Made by a program: the position numbers and the translations under genes. Positions 21,528 through 33,518 of a stretch of 64,000 nt of DNA are shown here, piece by piece (within the stretch, counting starts at the first letter, position 1; each line of letters begins with the position of its first letter). The stretch lies in contig JAUJYZ010000316.1 of NCBI GenBank assembly GCA_033675265.1, positions 248,001 through 312,000 of the forward strand, read 5' to 3'. Origin of the DNA: Actinostola sp. cb2023 (taxonomy: Eukaryota; Cnidaria; Anthozoa; Actiniaria; Actinostolidae). The notes under the pieces are model-generated. The model saw only the letters and a program-made list of their open reading frames with translations, had not been told where the DNA came from and did no database searches.

Positions 21528-22330
21528 TTTTGACTCAAAAAATCAAGCTTTCGGATTACGCGTCCATCATCAGGATAAATGGCAAAATACGAATCAGTCC
21601 ACTGAATATGTAATACCGATAATGATGCGAACTATATGTCTATAAGTGTCTTGTATACTTCAGGGAGTACTCTTCCATTGTCCCTATTAGCGATGGCATT
21701 GTTCATGCTTTCAATAATCCAAGCCTCCTTCCATTTCTTCTTTATTTTCTCTGCAGATCACTTTCATATCTCCCCATTCCACGTCGTGGTTGTTTTTATA
21801 TACGTGTTCGGCTAGCGCTGAGAACTCGCTTTCTTGGATCTATTTTTCCCTCTGCGTTTTTGATAGAGTATTGCTTTCCTGTCGCTTACCGTCAACTTCA
21901 TCGTCTGACTACAGCTTTCTTTTAAAGATACCTCAGCACCTGACTCCGTTTCAGCGTTTGACTGGTGATAACTTAAATGTAAAATGTACTTTTCGTCGAC
22001 AAAAGCACTTTTTACGGGCGAAAATAGCCATTATTGTTGTTTTGTTTTGGTTGCCATGCAATACACGGGAAGCCAATTCAATGTAGTTTTCAGCCAATCA
22101 GGTAACGAGATTGAGGTTTCGTGCGCTACATGTATCATTGGCTGATCGTGCTGATCTAAAAATAGCTTACTCGCTAATCTGATGTACGACATATATATTA
22201 AGCAGATGGACACTTCTAGTTATGTACTTCTGGTATTGCATATTCAGTGGACGAATTCGTTTTTTGTCATTTATCCTAATGATGGATGCGTAGTCCGAAA
22301 GCTTGATTTTTTTAGTCAAAAGTATATTTT
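21528..22330 (-). mobile_element. Penelope-like element fragment with inverted ends
   Basis: Both ends carry an about 85-bp sequence in inverted orientation (AATCAAGCTTTCGGATTACG at 21541 and its counterpart before 22,310). Between them, on the minus strand around 21,860-21,640, the reading FSALAEHVYKNNHDVEWGD, then KKWKEAWIIES and LPEVYKTL resembles the C-terminal part of a GIY-YIG endonuclease, as carried by Penelope-like retroelements. No reverse transcriptase remains. An in-frame match is not continuous, so it is a decayed 3' fragment. Confidence 0.55.
21530..21590 (-). ncRNA. Possible hammerhead ribozyme remnant
   Basis: On the minus strand CTGATGA (21573-21567) is followed by a short candidate stem and by GAAA (21552-21549), the two conserved hammerhead core strands. 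Stem II pairing is imperfect and stem I is not clear. In the opposite arm the core reads CTAATGA, which would be inactive. Penelope-like elements are known to carry hammerheads. Confidence 0.35.
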
Positions 22331-22448
22331 CTGGAGAAACATAACTTATCGGTACTCTAATAAGATTAACATATTAATTAAAACAGCTAGTCTGAATTAT
22401 TTCCGAGAAAATTGGGAACATTAGTGGCACTTTAATACAACACCCAGT

Positions 22449-23226
22449 TTACAGTGCGACTATTGTAACCGGGGTCACTTAGACAACGAGTACCAATCAC
22501 AATTCAGTAAGAAAACAAAACAATTCAAATTTGGGTACTTCAGCCGATCAGGAGATAGTATAAGCCAGTATAAGTTTTACAAGGTGCATTCAGCCAATCA
22601 GGTGATAGCATGCAGAGTACGTTTATATTTGAAGTTTGGATCGATACAATTGTCCGGCAATGGAACCATGAACAGAAAAAAACCCCATATCCAACTCAAG
22701 AAAGCTCTTTCAAGCTAAATATTATTTTGGGATGCACTTGACATGTCATTCTAAAAACTTATTTCACGTTTATCGAGTCCCGAAACAAGAAAACATATTT
22801 GCATTTTATAGGCAACCAATCAAAAAATTCCATTCCCACGCCGGGAGAAAATAACCTGTTGATTTCATCAAATGAAAGCTTATTTTCTCCTGGCGTGGGA
22901 ATGAAACTTTTTGATTGGTTGCCATAAAATGCAAATATGATTTCTTGTTTCGGGACTCGATAAACGTGAAATAAGTTTGGTTATCAAGTGCATCCTAAAC
23001 TGATAGTTAGCTGGAAAGTCAGCTTTCTTGAGTTGGATATATATGTTTTTTATGTTGGTTCCTTTGCCGGACGATTGTATCGATCCAACTTCAAATATAA
23101 ATGTACTCTGCATGGTATCTCCTGATTGGCTGAAGTACCCAACTTTGAAATGCTTTGTTTCCGTTCTGAATTGTGATTGGTACTCATTGTCTTAGTGGCC
23201 CTGGTTATAGTAGTCACACTGTAATA
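22449..23226. mobile_element. Large hairpin MITE, about 780 bp
   Basis: The whole interval is one inverted repeat with arms of about 370-390 bp and a short loop near 22,855. Ends are TACAGTGYGACTAYTRTAAC, bounded by TA, suggesting a mariner-type target. Several short ORFs inside are artefacts of the symmetry. Confidence 0.75.
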
Positions 23227-24119
23227 ATACAGATACCGGATTATTATAGTAACACAACTTCCAAGCATTTTGGTACCCCTCAATATTTACATATATTAAT
23301 TTATACATGAGAGTTTTATGAGCAACTTACCATGATCATGATATGGTGACTTTTACATGCGGTTACTGTTTTACTACCACTGGGAATTTGCTTCAAGATA
23401 AATATACGGTACATTGATTAAAAATACTAATTAACATTAATAATAATAATAAGTTTGTTTTTCTTGTTGTTGTTTCAAATTCTTTTCACAACCGGTCAAT
23501 GACCTGAAAGCTTGGGAATACATTATTTCTATCCACACGTAGAAGAGACTATATTATTACCGAATAATAATTTAATAATTATTACCAATGAACAAACAAA
23601 GAAAGGACAAACTTACTTGATTATCATTGTCATCTACACTTTCTGTAATTACTTTAATCTGCTGTACATGTATGATCATCATGATCTGCACACACTGAAA
23701 CTGACTAAAATAATATCCATTTAATTTTGTACATGTATTTTATTATATCATTAATAATTCATGAGGAAAACACAATAGAAATCATAGCCATATCCATCCG
23801 TAGCTTGTATTTTTGATACAAAATCGTCTTGATTTGTATAGACTAAAACTTAGATTTTCTCGGCCAAACTTAATTATTGGCTGGTATCTTGAAAATTATA
23901 CTAGAACAAGCTTTTATACATCTGTGGATATGATAAGTCCGATACAATATTTTCGTCCGTGTTGTATGGGATCTACATGTACATCTCATACAACATGGCC
24001 GCTCATATTGTATCTATTGCGTAAACCAATAGAATAATTACCGGTATTGTTTTATTTTTATTTTTTTTATTTTATTAATAAATATTGTAAGTTTTACCTT
24101 CCATACAGTTAACTAATTT
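23227..24119. other. No gene recognised
   Basis: AT-rich sequence without domain or splice evidence. A short inverted pair (GTATGGGATCTACATGTACA and its flank near 23,970) is the only structure noted. Confidence 0.45.
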
Positions 24120-25013
24120 GGCATCGGAAGCAGCAATTCAGAAACATCTGATTCACCTGAATCAGAGACTTGATCCTCTTCTTTAAGAAAACGTTTTACA
24201 AAAAAAAATCAGGGTTAGTAAGAAGATAAAAATAATTATGATTGTGTTATTTGGAAATATCTGAAAAACCTTTCGGGGAGCTTTCAATAAATTATATGTA
24301 TATGTACAGGTATGTATGTAATACTATTCAACAGGGAAAAAGTTAAAAGAACATCACCCAATCATATGCTTTTTCAATTATAATGCAACAGTGCTATATT
24401 TAGCTAATATAGCACTGTTGCATTGTAATTGAAAAAGCATATGATTGGGTGATGTTAATTGGTGATCAAATATTTAGAATAATAATATTCTTTCCAATGT
24501 TATATATTAATCACTGATTGACCATCCTCATAATTACACTGTGCATTCATAAGAATACATATAGTATTACAAATGTAAATGTTACTTACCACATTGTACA
24601 GCTGGTATCCCATCTGTACAACCTCCTATATACATATCAATATTAACATATATTAGATGTACACTCAGCTGTGACCAAATAACCTGGCTGTACCATTTTC
24701 CAAACATTTAAATGCAACACAGATATTTACTCAGATGATTAAAATAACAATTTGGAACAATATTTTCTTGAAATTCAATTGCTCTACAATGTCATAAAAG
24801 CACTGACTGCGCATCCTCATAATAATTATTATGTGCATTACAGATACCGTACATGCAATATTTTAATAATGTTAATTCCCCTATTTGCCATTTGAAGTAT
24901 TTACAACAAGCATCAGATTAATAGTACCTAGCGTTACATTCGGTGATCCTTGCATTCTCTCCAATTTGTCAATTATGCTTTCCTTTGGCAACTCTTCGAG
25001 GATGGGATCTGGA
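24120..25013 (-). CDS. Candidate small exons of an unidentified gene
   Basis: Three exon-like pieces lie on the minus strand. About 25013-24935 reads DPILEELPKESIIDKLERMQ before a GTAACG donor. About 24633-24598 is a 36-bp exon between ATATAG and GTAAGT. About 24186-24123 reads EEDQVSDSGESDVSELLLPM and ends at TAG. The last resembles the acidic exon that precedes the zinc finger in gene B. These may be the 5' exons of gene A, or a separate gene. Support is splice-site context and composition only. Confidence 0.3.
24347..24457. repeat. Near-perfect 110-bp hairpin
   Basis: ACATCACCCAATCATATGCT at the left is mirrored at the right. The arms are about 50 bp, meeting at TATATTTAGCTAATATA. Likely a foldback element. 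Confidence 0.75.
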
Positions 25014-25739
25014 AAGTTATTTGTATATTGTAAGAGTACTGACTTCAAATATAATGTTATAAATTAAACTAGCATCAAATAGAAATTTGATAAATTGTTT
25101 GATTTTATGGGGGGAAAGAGGGTGCAAGAAATTTTTAACTTCAACACTGATGACTGCTGAAGCAGAGTACCGGTAAATGTTTTCTTTAAAATATTCTCTA
25201 CAATGTCATACATTTTATTTATAATCACTGATCAACCATCCTCATAATACATGTAGGTGATTTTCATGATGATGTTATTTGACTACATCCACGTGATGAG
25301 AAACTATTGCGGATTATAATTTATAAATAAAAACTACAACTACCAAAATGCTTTGGGAATTTATTTTCTCATTCAGATTTGTATTCCCTCATGAGAATAT
25401 TAAGACAATTGGTGATAATTAAATGTATCTAACTAAATAAAATCCTTGGTCAAGGCATTCTAGTACTTGTAGTCATATGACACCATCATAATAATGGCCT
25501 ATTAATTACACTGTGCATTCATAATAATATGTAACAATACTTTATTTCTTATATACTTCGTAACGGTTTATACGACTTGTATACATACATAGAAATAACG
25601 CAGAGGTTCTAGGTTCTTGATTGACTATACTTCGAATCACTATAGTCCGTTCACCAACCCCAAAGTCGTTCTTCTGACGTGCGCATGGCCCTGCTCTTAA
25701 AAGGGCCCGGCGGAATCCCCCCGGGACCTAACCCATGCT

Positions 25740-26261
25740 ACATTCGCCATTTTTTCTGATGTTTGGACGAAACCCAAGACTGACGATAGATGTCTTTTTG
25801 GGCTCAACCCCAACGGAACCAGCAACAAGGAAAGCACATCACAGTTCATTGACAATCTACGAAAACGACTTAGATATGCTTATGAACTAACCAGCCGAAA
25901 TGCCAAGATTTCAACTCATCGCCACAAGAATATTTACGACCGGAGACCCATGTTGAACAAGATTGAGCCAGGTGATAAAGTCTTGGTAAAAAATCTGACA
26001 CCAAAAGGAAAACTTGACAACTTTTGGGAGAAGAATGTCTACATCGTCATGGCAAAACCAAACAACGAGATCCCGGTATTTGAAATCCAGAGACAAGACG
26101 GAGAAGGCCGAAAAAGGGTAATCCATAGAAATCATCTTCTACCATGCCCATTTTCGCCTGACACACCCAGTGATTCAGATATTCAGCAGGAGCCAGAAGA
26201 CGCAGAAAGAACATATCAAAGCCCGAGACGATCTGAACGTCTACGACGAAGGACTTTGTAA
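25740..26261 (+). pseudogene. Ty3/gypsy integrase C-terminal fragment
   Basis: The frame reads SPFFLMFGRNPRLTIDV near 25,745, then GDKVLVKNLTPKGKLDNFWE, PVFEIQRQDGEGRKRVIHRN and LLPC. These are the conserved C-terminal blocks of gypsy integrases downstream of the catalytic core. The upstream catalytic DDE part is absent, so this is a 5'-truncated pol fragment. It ends with a short basic tail and TAA at 26,259. Confidence 0.75.
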
Positions 26262-27169
26262 GTTGTCCATTTAATGCACGACATGAGGTAACAAGGCAGG
26301 AGCTGGCTTACCACATCTCAACATGTCTTGACAAGGAAGTAATACGGCAAGATATTAATGACTCGGCACCTTCTGTTCTAAGATTGTCAAATCGTCCACT
26401 AACTCCACCTCCAACCCAAGGGCTCATGACAGAAATTGAAGAAGACTGGGATATCGAGGCCGTAAGTGAGTCGTTCATCCCATCCAATGCACACAAGTTT
26501 GATGATGCAGAGAAGGTTGACAGCTACGTTGTGGTTCAGGCTATGCATGCAATCCAAAACGAGCTGCATGCTGCATCAAGAGCCACTCAAGTTGATTTAT
26601 CTAAGATGACACCAGCTCAAAGGAAATACTATAAACGATCTCTGAAGAGACAGCAGAAGAGAGCAGAAGAAGATGGTAGTGATGATGAACAACAAGAAAT
26701 GACTGAGCAAGAAAGAATAAATGAAATTGTGAAAAGACATCATCTCATGGTTGATGGAGGTGGCTTTGTTGACTTCATCAGTGGTTTAAACATCTACTGC
26801 CAACAACACAAAGTCAATGTTCCTCGATACCAAGAAGGCCCAGGTGTCAGTGGAGGCTTTGGTTTCCAAGTCATCATCAAGACCAGCATATACTCTACTA
26901 ACAAACACTGTAAAACTAAGAAGGAAGCCAAGCAGAATGCAGCGATGGTTGCAATGCTGGCACTGGATATTCAGTTTGATTCAGGACCACTGCCAAACAG
27001 AAAATACACTCCTCTAACTGCAAATGAAAGACAACGTACATGTATGAGACAAACGCAAGAACAACAGCTGTTATTACAGTCTCAGCAAGCTGGCTATCAA
27101 CAAACCAGACCTGTTTTGCAGCCGCCAAGTTCATTTAGTCCTCCTCCTGTCCGTTCACCAACCCCATAG
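26262..27169 (+). CDS. dsRNA-binding-motif protein, possibly captured
   Basis: The frame is open from before 26,282 and ends with TAG in the right direct repeat; the first in-frame ATG is near 26,426. Residues about 150-215 form a dsRNA-binding motif: FVDFISGLNIYCQQHKVN, YQEGPGVSGGFGFQVII and KTKKEAKQNAAMVAMLAL, with the C-terminal KKEAKQ(N)AA helix intact. Upstream is a charged helix-rich stretch (QRKYYKRSLKRQQKRAEE). Downstream is a Gln/Pro-rich tail. Such domains bind RNA duplexes in NF90, Staufen or ADAR-type proteins. The reading is uninterrupted. It lies directly after a gypsy integrase tail without visible introns, suggesting retro-capture of a host mRNA. The true start is unknown. Confidence 0.55.
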
Positions 27170-27228
27170 TCGTTCTTCTGACGTGCGCATGGCCCTGCTC
27201 TTAAAAGGGCCCGGCGGAATCCCCCCGG

Positions 27229-27335
27229 AGCTGGTATCCCATCTGTACAACCTATATACATATCAATATTAACATATATTAGATGTACACTCAGCTGTGA
27301 CCAAATAACCTGGCTGTACCATTTTCCAAATGTAA
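27229..27335. repeat. Second copy of the 24.6-kb segment
   Basis: GCTGGTATCCCATCTGTACA through CATTTTCCAAA matches about 24600-24705, apart from a small indel. It begins exactly at the end of the right direct repeat of the cassette. Confidence 0.7.
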
Positions 27336-28445
27336 GCCAAGACATCTTATTTTATCATACTTTATTTCCAAACAAGTCGAGGTGACAAGTCACAAAGCTA
27401 CCCGAATACACACGCTCCTAATTTGCATATCTTGCATGCTTTCGAACTTACTAGGGCCAGGCCCTCTCACATACTTCCCCTCTGGAAAAGATGTTGTCCC
27501 CAACATGTACTTAGGGGTCATTACTTAACTCTCTCTAACCGTTTTACATACAATATTTTACAACTAGTAGCACTCTGGTTGCGCACGCCAGGGTACCCTA
27601 TATCTGATACTTATTCTACTAACAAACTAATTTGTACTAAAGGTACAATTATGTTTAAAGTCTTGGCAATACTTATTGTAAGGCCAATGCCTTATGGCTG
27701 TTGTGTTCTGTTTCAAAGTCTTGAGCAATAACAATGTTGAAATTTTCAAATAAACGTTTTCTTCAAGAGTTAACTTGCAGTGTTCATTAATAAACAGTTC
27801 CTGTTGGATAGTACATGCATGGAAGCCATGTTGTGTACGGTTGTGCGTAGTTGTACTGTGGAGGGTAGCATTGAAACACTGAAGGCCTCCACCACTGCTG
27901 GGGTGCAACAGTCATACCTTGGACTCCTGCGGTAACACATGGCTGGATGGACGGCTGTCCCAGATAATCCCCAGAGACTGTTTTTCCATTTTCTCCCTCA
28001 AGTTAGCAACTTCTGACCGGGGTTATATCGTTTTTGCCATGTACACTACATTTGTTTTATGGCCGCTAACCTTCCTGCCTGTACAGTATGGAATCAATGA
28101 CAAAATAAGAGAAGAAAAAGGAATGAAGAGAAGATGGGGAGGGGAGGAGAGGGGGAGAAAAGAAGAGAGGAAAAGAACATTGATTTTATGTACATTTTAC
28201 CATTTCAGGTTGTACCTTGTGGAAATTCATCGGCTTAATTGTCAAAGAACGTAGCAGTAAATTAATGATGGTTTATTGAAGTTTTAGGTTTAAAGTTGAA
28301 ATTTTCTTCTTCTTTTTTTGCATACTTCATACTTATATAACATTTTTGCGAGAAAAGCTAGATATTATGGTGCTCAATTACCATTTGGAAAACAAAGAGC
28401 CAATCGCTTTTTTCCACGAATTACGATTAACTATAGTGTACGAAA
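27336..28445. other. No gene recognised
   Basis: Short ORFs and a purine-rich stretch near 28,135-28,175. No domain or splice structure supported. Confidence 0.5.
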
Positions 28446-29196
28446 GTAGCAAAAAGGAACACCCTTCTGGTTTCTGTCAGGAATTTGTTTGAAATTTCCA
28501 AAATATATGGAAGCAAGGGGATATATCACCCTCATAGACATGCATTTTGGCCCTCTAGTAACCAGACACGTTTTAAAATCAGTTAGAAATTCGAATTCGG
28601 AAAATCTAGTGTAGCTACATGAACTTTATAGCCGACTAGCGTTTCAGTAGATTTCAAATTATACCAAATTCATATATCATTCCTTAAACTGATATAACTC
28701 CGTTATTTATCAAGTAATCACAATGCCCTTTTCAGAGCATTTACAAAAAGGTGTAACCGTCAAAGGTCATTGAGCCATTTGTTTGGAAATTACAGCACAT
28801 GTACGAAATTCTGTTTTCTAACAAAACCGAAAAATCGTGCGTTTTTTCCAAATCTATCAGGTTTCGCGTGATATGATTTCCTGGCCTTCACACACAATGG
28901 ATGACACCCGATTGCGATGCCACATAAAGTCTATTTATCTGTGAACACGATGACAAAGAATCAAAGCAAATCATTACTGGGTTTCGGAATTTTCAATTTT
29001 TTCCTGAAGACTTTCAAAGGTAGCAAAAAGGAACAGGAGCAGGGTATGTTTTTTTCATTATTTTCGTTTATTCTGTTTTTGGATTTTATTGATATTCTGA
29101 AAACACAAACTGTTTCAGCTTCACACAATGCAAGGATTTTCTCAGATACCTTATGTAGGTTTTAAAATAGCTGTCGGTGTGAGGTAGCAAAAAGGA
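28446..29196. repeat. Three single recombinase-type half-sites, downstream side
   Basis: GTAGCAAAAAGGA, followed by AACA or ACA, occurs at 28446-28458, 29020-29032 and 29184-29196. All are in plus orientation, about 0.9-1.6 kb past the end of the recombinase gene. No palindromic partner lies next to them. The rest of the interval has no gene. Confidence 0.75.
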
Positions 29197-30074
29197 ACAT
29201 GGTGTCAAAATGTTCTAAGTTACGGCAGGTACTTTTCGTTGCGGCATCGTTTAAATAACGCTAACCAATGCACTAAACTCGCATTGATACAATATACAAA
29301 GTTCGTAGTATCCAAGAATGTGCAGCGGATCGTTCCATGTAGTCTAAATTGGAAGACCAGGCCAATAATTGATGATATTATCCTTTAGAACTCAAGACTA
29401 AATTCGCACACTTAAAGACACTTACTTGAGCTTGCTTGTTAAAAGACGATTTTAAAAACCGAATTAACAATAATTTAACGTTTAACCTATATTTTATTTC
29501 TTTTTATTATGTGTATAACATCTTTGCTGTCATATTTTAGTGAAAATATGTATCGTATTGCGTGATAATCAACAGCTCCTTTGATGTAGCTACGTCAAAA
29601 TCTGCAATTTTGTCGCAAATGTACCGTGCATGCTAAGTTTCATAGTTGTGTTTAGCTTATTTTCCTGAACAAACGTTTAGATACGCATTGTGTAAGCATC
29701 TTAAACTAAATGTTTGGATCATTATTGCCATAAAATAGTAAAGAAGTACACAAAATCATCGGCTCCAAAGCTTTGCGTGCATCGACCGCTCTTTGGACAC
29801 AATATGACCATATTTTGCATAGCATTATATTATATACTATTGGTATCATTATTTATTGGAAACAAGATAAACTAAGCAACAACAATATTCATTGCCAAAC
29901 ATACGAATCTATTAAAAGTACTCCATACATGGGCTTGACTATGACTTAAATATTTTAACTTGTTAAACGTTTTAACTGTTCAATAAAGGCAGAGCCCTTA
30001 TAATAAAGACAGTAACTGATAATACAACAATAACATGTTCCAGCTCTCTATGACAACAGCAGTTGTAGGTATGT
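29197..30074. other. No gene recognised
   Basis: Spacer between the downstream half-sites and the recombinase 3' end. No ORF with family motifs. Confidence 0.5.
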
Positions 30075-32897
30075 CTAATGGCGGCGAGAAGTAACTTCCT
30101 TCTTAACCATGTTTCGTGCAATTTTTCTACGCTCGGTGCGAATTTTATCAGTAAGCTGCTGAAATGTGAAGCCAACCAGTAGATCTTTTGCTTTCTCATC
30201 ATCCTCGATTCTCTGTGTGACAATCGCGCGTTCAATCTTTGCATTAGAATCGATCAGGTCTCGAAACAGCCTCCAGTAAATCTCTGTCTGCTCATCTGTG
30301 AAAGTACTTCCTCCTTTCTTGCTCACTCCAGATATGAAAACAGATTCTGTGTCGCTTTCGGGAAAGAGGCGGTTTATTCTTTGCTGTGCTGTTTCAGTCT
30401 CGGTCGGCAGTTTCATTAACTTCCTCGCTTTCAGCTTGACTTATTAATGACCTGACTTTGTCCACTATCTTGGCTGCTGCAATGTTCCCAAGGAGAGCAT
30501 GGCCATGGATTTTGTCTTTGATTTGTTGAACGGTGATGCACTTATTCTTTATGTCCTTTGTAAAGATAGAACACACAGCAACATTTTCATCTTCGCTCCA
30601 CCGGTGTCGCTTGGCTGTGTTTTGTGGCTCTTTCTCCTCTTCTTTATTTGCTCCTGACTTCTCTTTTTCTTCATTGCTCTTCGTCATGAACAAAATGTGC
30701 CTTAGTGCCTCTGATGTCTTTGCGGCGTTCTTGCTTTTCTGCCTGATTGAATAGTATTTCTCAGCTGTTTTGGGATTGTGGCTCATGAGGTCAGCCAGGT
30801 CGTTCTTCATATGTGCATGATTCTCGTGAACAGCTGTCACAGCTGCCTTTCTGAATGAGGCTGCACATACCCGCTCCATCTGCTTCCCCATTGCTTTTTT
30901 ACAGCAGGAGTTCAGCTGCGCCGATACCATTGAAGAGCTCATCTCTTTAGCTGACCAGCTGAGAAAGATTTTGCAGCTGTCACTGGTGCCTGCTCCAGCT
31001 AAGTGGTTTCGCATGTAGGTGATAAACGCTTGTAGCCACTTCAGTACCATCGGACTTAGTACAACAGTCGCTGGCCCGTGAGAGACCAGGGTCTTGTGGT
31101 TCATCACGGTGACCACCATTTGATCGTTGTCCTTCTTTGCCTTTCTAAGCTCCCCCAGGGTCATGTTCGCAATCGGACTTGCTCGGCAGGCGTTTTCCAA
31201 GCACAGACGAGTGATGATATAGTCTCGGACGTGGACATAGTCAGCTTGTGTTGCAGTCTTTGGCGCATGCTTTTCTATGCATTTGCCAAGGGTGGACACT
31301 GCTGATCTTGCATGATCGCACTTATCGAACTTCTGGATGTCTTCTGGCTTTATTAATTTCTCCAGGTCCTCCATCAACTTCTCCCATTTGCGTGTCGCTA
31401 CTGGACCCTTCATACTTCACATCCACTCTTGGACTTGCTCCCTAATTTTATTTGCATCCTCTTTACATTCCTCTAACCCTTCAGGTTTCTCAACCATGAT
31501 AAAGCGCAGGAATCGAGACAGGGATTCAAGGTAGGATTTGCATGTGCCTGGCTTCTTGGTTTTCTCTAGGTTGGAGAGCCATTTATCTCTAAGATTCTTC
31601 TTGGAAAAAACGGACTTGATGTTCCGGTTATTTGGGTCAATTGCGCTTATGATGGCTGATATTTGTGAGACATACTGTCTAGCTGTGCGCAACTCTCTTC
31701 TGCCACCGTCAATACCTTGGAGCCATGTCTTGAATTGCTCTAAAATGCGCTCTGTTGACGCATTGCTACATGCTCCTTTCTCCAAGTTTAGATCCTCCAC
31801 TAACTCATCTTCTTCATCGCTTTCCTCTGTTTCCTCAGATTCGTCCTCCGGTTCGTACTCATCGTCCGCACTGCTGTTACTGTGTGTTGACTCAACGTAA
31901 AAAACATGACGGGCATTCCCTCTCGTTTGACGCGCATCGTCTGTTCGGCACTCGAAATATCGGAGGTTTGAACGGAGATGTTCTCACATATATCGTCACT
32001 TCTCATGTCGCCTTGTTGAGCAGATGCCTGCCATAGACTTGGTTGGGACTGCTCTCCAAGAAGTGGCACACGTCTTGGCAATAAGGGCTGGCATTCTTCA
32101 CCATGAATGCTCCGTACTGCGATACTGCAAAGATTTCTTTCATCTTCATCGAACTCCTCTGAATCATCATGAATTTGCCTTATACTACTCTGTTGGCACA
32201 CTTCAAATGAGCTAGAGTCAGACTCGTGACTCGCTTTCCTTTTATGTGTACTCCTCTTTTTAGCTTTCGCTCTTTCGGCTCTTTCCTGCACAAATCTGAC
32301 TTCCATTTCACTTGTATCTTCAGTGTCATCTGAGACTGAAGATTTATCGCTTGAATCATCCGATGATGAGGACGATGTGACCATAATAGGGTCATTCTTA
32401 TCCTCGCCCAGCTCTTGATGGATACTCGCCGTCTTGAGATAATGGAGATACGTTGGATCATTTCGGGATAGTTTGTGTTTGTCACACAGATGGTTGTGAA
32501 GCCGGCAAACTATTGCAGGGCATCCATCAACTGGACAGACACGTCTCTTATAATTTCGTTTCTCAGTCTTCATTTTTACATCTACACTTTTTTCTTTCAT
32601 CACCGTTGTACCTTCACCAGCTACTACCTTTTGCTCTGCTTGCTCTTGTGTCATCTTGTGTACATTCTGCAAGTGCCATTGCATGTCTACTGCAGAGCTT
32701 CTGCATCCCTCAATTGGACAGGGCTTCTTCTCGGGCCTTACCCTTAAATTGAAAATGGATAAAGCAGCAGTAGATCTTTCTTGATTCCATTGGTGCACGT
32801 TTCTCAAGTGTCGTGGAAGATTAACTGGCTTTTTTCCACACCCTGGCACAGGACACATGTGTCCTTCACGTTTCGTTGCCTTTGACTTTTTCTCCAT
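30075..32897 (-). pseudogene. Tyrosine recombinase with three N-terminal zinc fingers, in 4 ORF segments
   Basis: The first segment opens with ATG 32897 after a CGTCAG acceptor-like site. It has three fingers of the form CX4CX9HX4H (CPVPGCGKKPVNLPRHLRNVH and two more) and an acidic linker. Near 31,900 the frame shifts. The next segment is the helical core-binding domain (FKTWLQGIDGGRRELRTARQ). An in-frame TGA lies at about 31,417. The catalytic domain then follows with Arg in LENACRASPIANMTLGEL, ASFRKAAVTAVHENH and LMSHNPKTAEKYY, the box II and Tyr region. A SANT/Myb-like tail (HRWSEDENVAV) follows, then a last frameshift near 30,410. A spliced or recoded product is conceivable, but three breaks suggest decay. 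The protein would cut and rejoin DNA at specific sites; candidate sites flank it. Confidence 0.7.
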
Positions 32898-33475
32898 CTG
32901 ACGTAACAAATGAAACAATGAACACGAGTGTCCCTTCTGTCAAATGCAAAGAAGTATAAACAGAGAAGTATAAATCCTATAAAGCACGAGTGTTCATTAT
33001 TGTTGATTATACGACAACAAAATGAACTAAAGTGCATTTAGAGATAACCCTCACATGTGTTACTGGATATTCTAGAGAGCTATGGGAGGCTCTCATACAA
33101 ACATCCAGAGCATTTCATCCGCATGGTGTTGGGTTTAAAATAACTCAAACACTTACCTTGAGTTCAAGTAGAGCCCATTGCAAAGCGAAAGGTAAATAAT
33201 CGTCTTTTTGTGTTGCACTTCACTTACTCATTTGACTGCTCCCATGTGGGATATGCATGGGATATGCGTTATATCATTCCAACTTTCCTTTTATTGAGAC
33301 AGAAATACCCTGATAGTTTATTTGTAGTCTTCTGCTGATTAAACCTCGTAGTTTATAACTCTGGTGATATTATAAGCATGGTCAACGTGATATATATATA
33401 CACTGAGCATGCGCAAAGCTTTAAAAAGCATTTATTCAGAGAGAGAAAACTTAAACTAGTTCGGAATTTGCTTAG
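32898..33475. promoter_or_regulatory. Presumed upstream region of the recombinase gene
   Basis: No ORF with motifs. The sequence separates the recombinase start from the palindrome array and probably holds its promoter and perhaps a 5' exon. No specific promoter element can be named. Confidence 0.3.
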
Positions 33476-33509
33476 GTAGCAAAAAGGAGCACATGTTCCT
33501 TTTTGCTAC
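33476..33509. repeat. Lox-like palindrome P1 (13-8-13)
   Basis: The left arm GTAGCAAAAAGGA (33476-33488) and the exact reverse complement TCCTTTTTGCTAC (33497-33509) are separated by GCACATGT. Total 34 bp, the arm-spacer-arm geometry of classic tyrosine-recombinase core sites. Confidence 0.85.
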
Positions 33510-33518
33510 TTTAAGTTG

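Larger units (their letters stand above)
25646..27228 (+). mobile_element. Cassette between about 78-bp direct repeats
   Basis: GTCCGTTCACCAACCCC through GGCGGAATCCCCCCGG occurs at 25646-25725 and again at about 27150-27228 with one or two differences. Between the repeats lie a gypsy integrase tail and a dsRNA-binding ORF that ends inside the right repeat. This could be a retroelement with very short terminal repeats, or a duplication by recombination. Confidence 0.5.

Noticed and set aside
30533..32752. Plus-strand ORFs opposite the recombinase
   Set aside because: Ser/Leu-rich antisense shadows of the acidic and charged recombinase segments.
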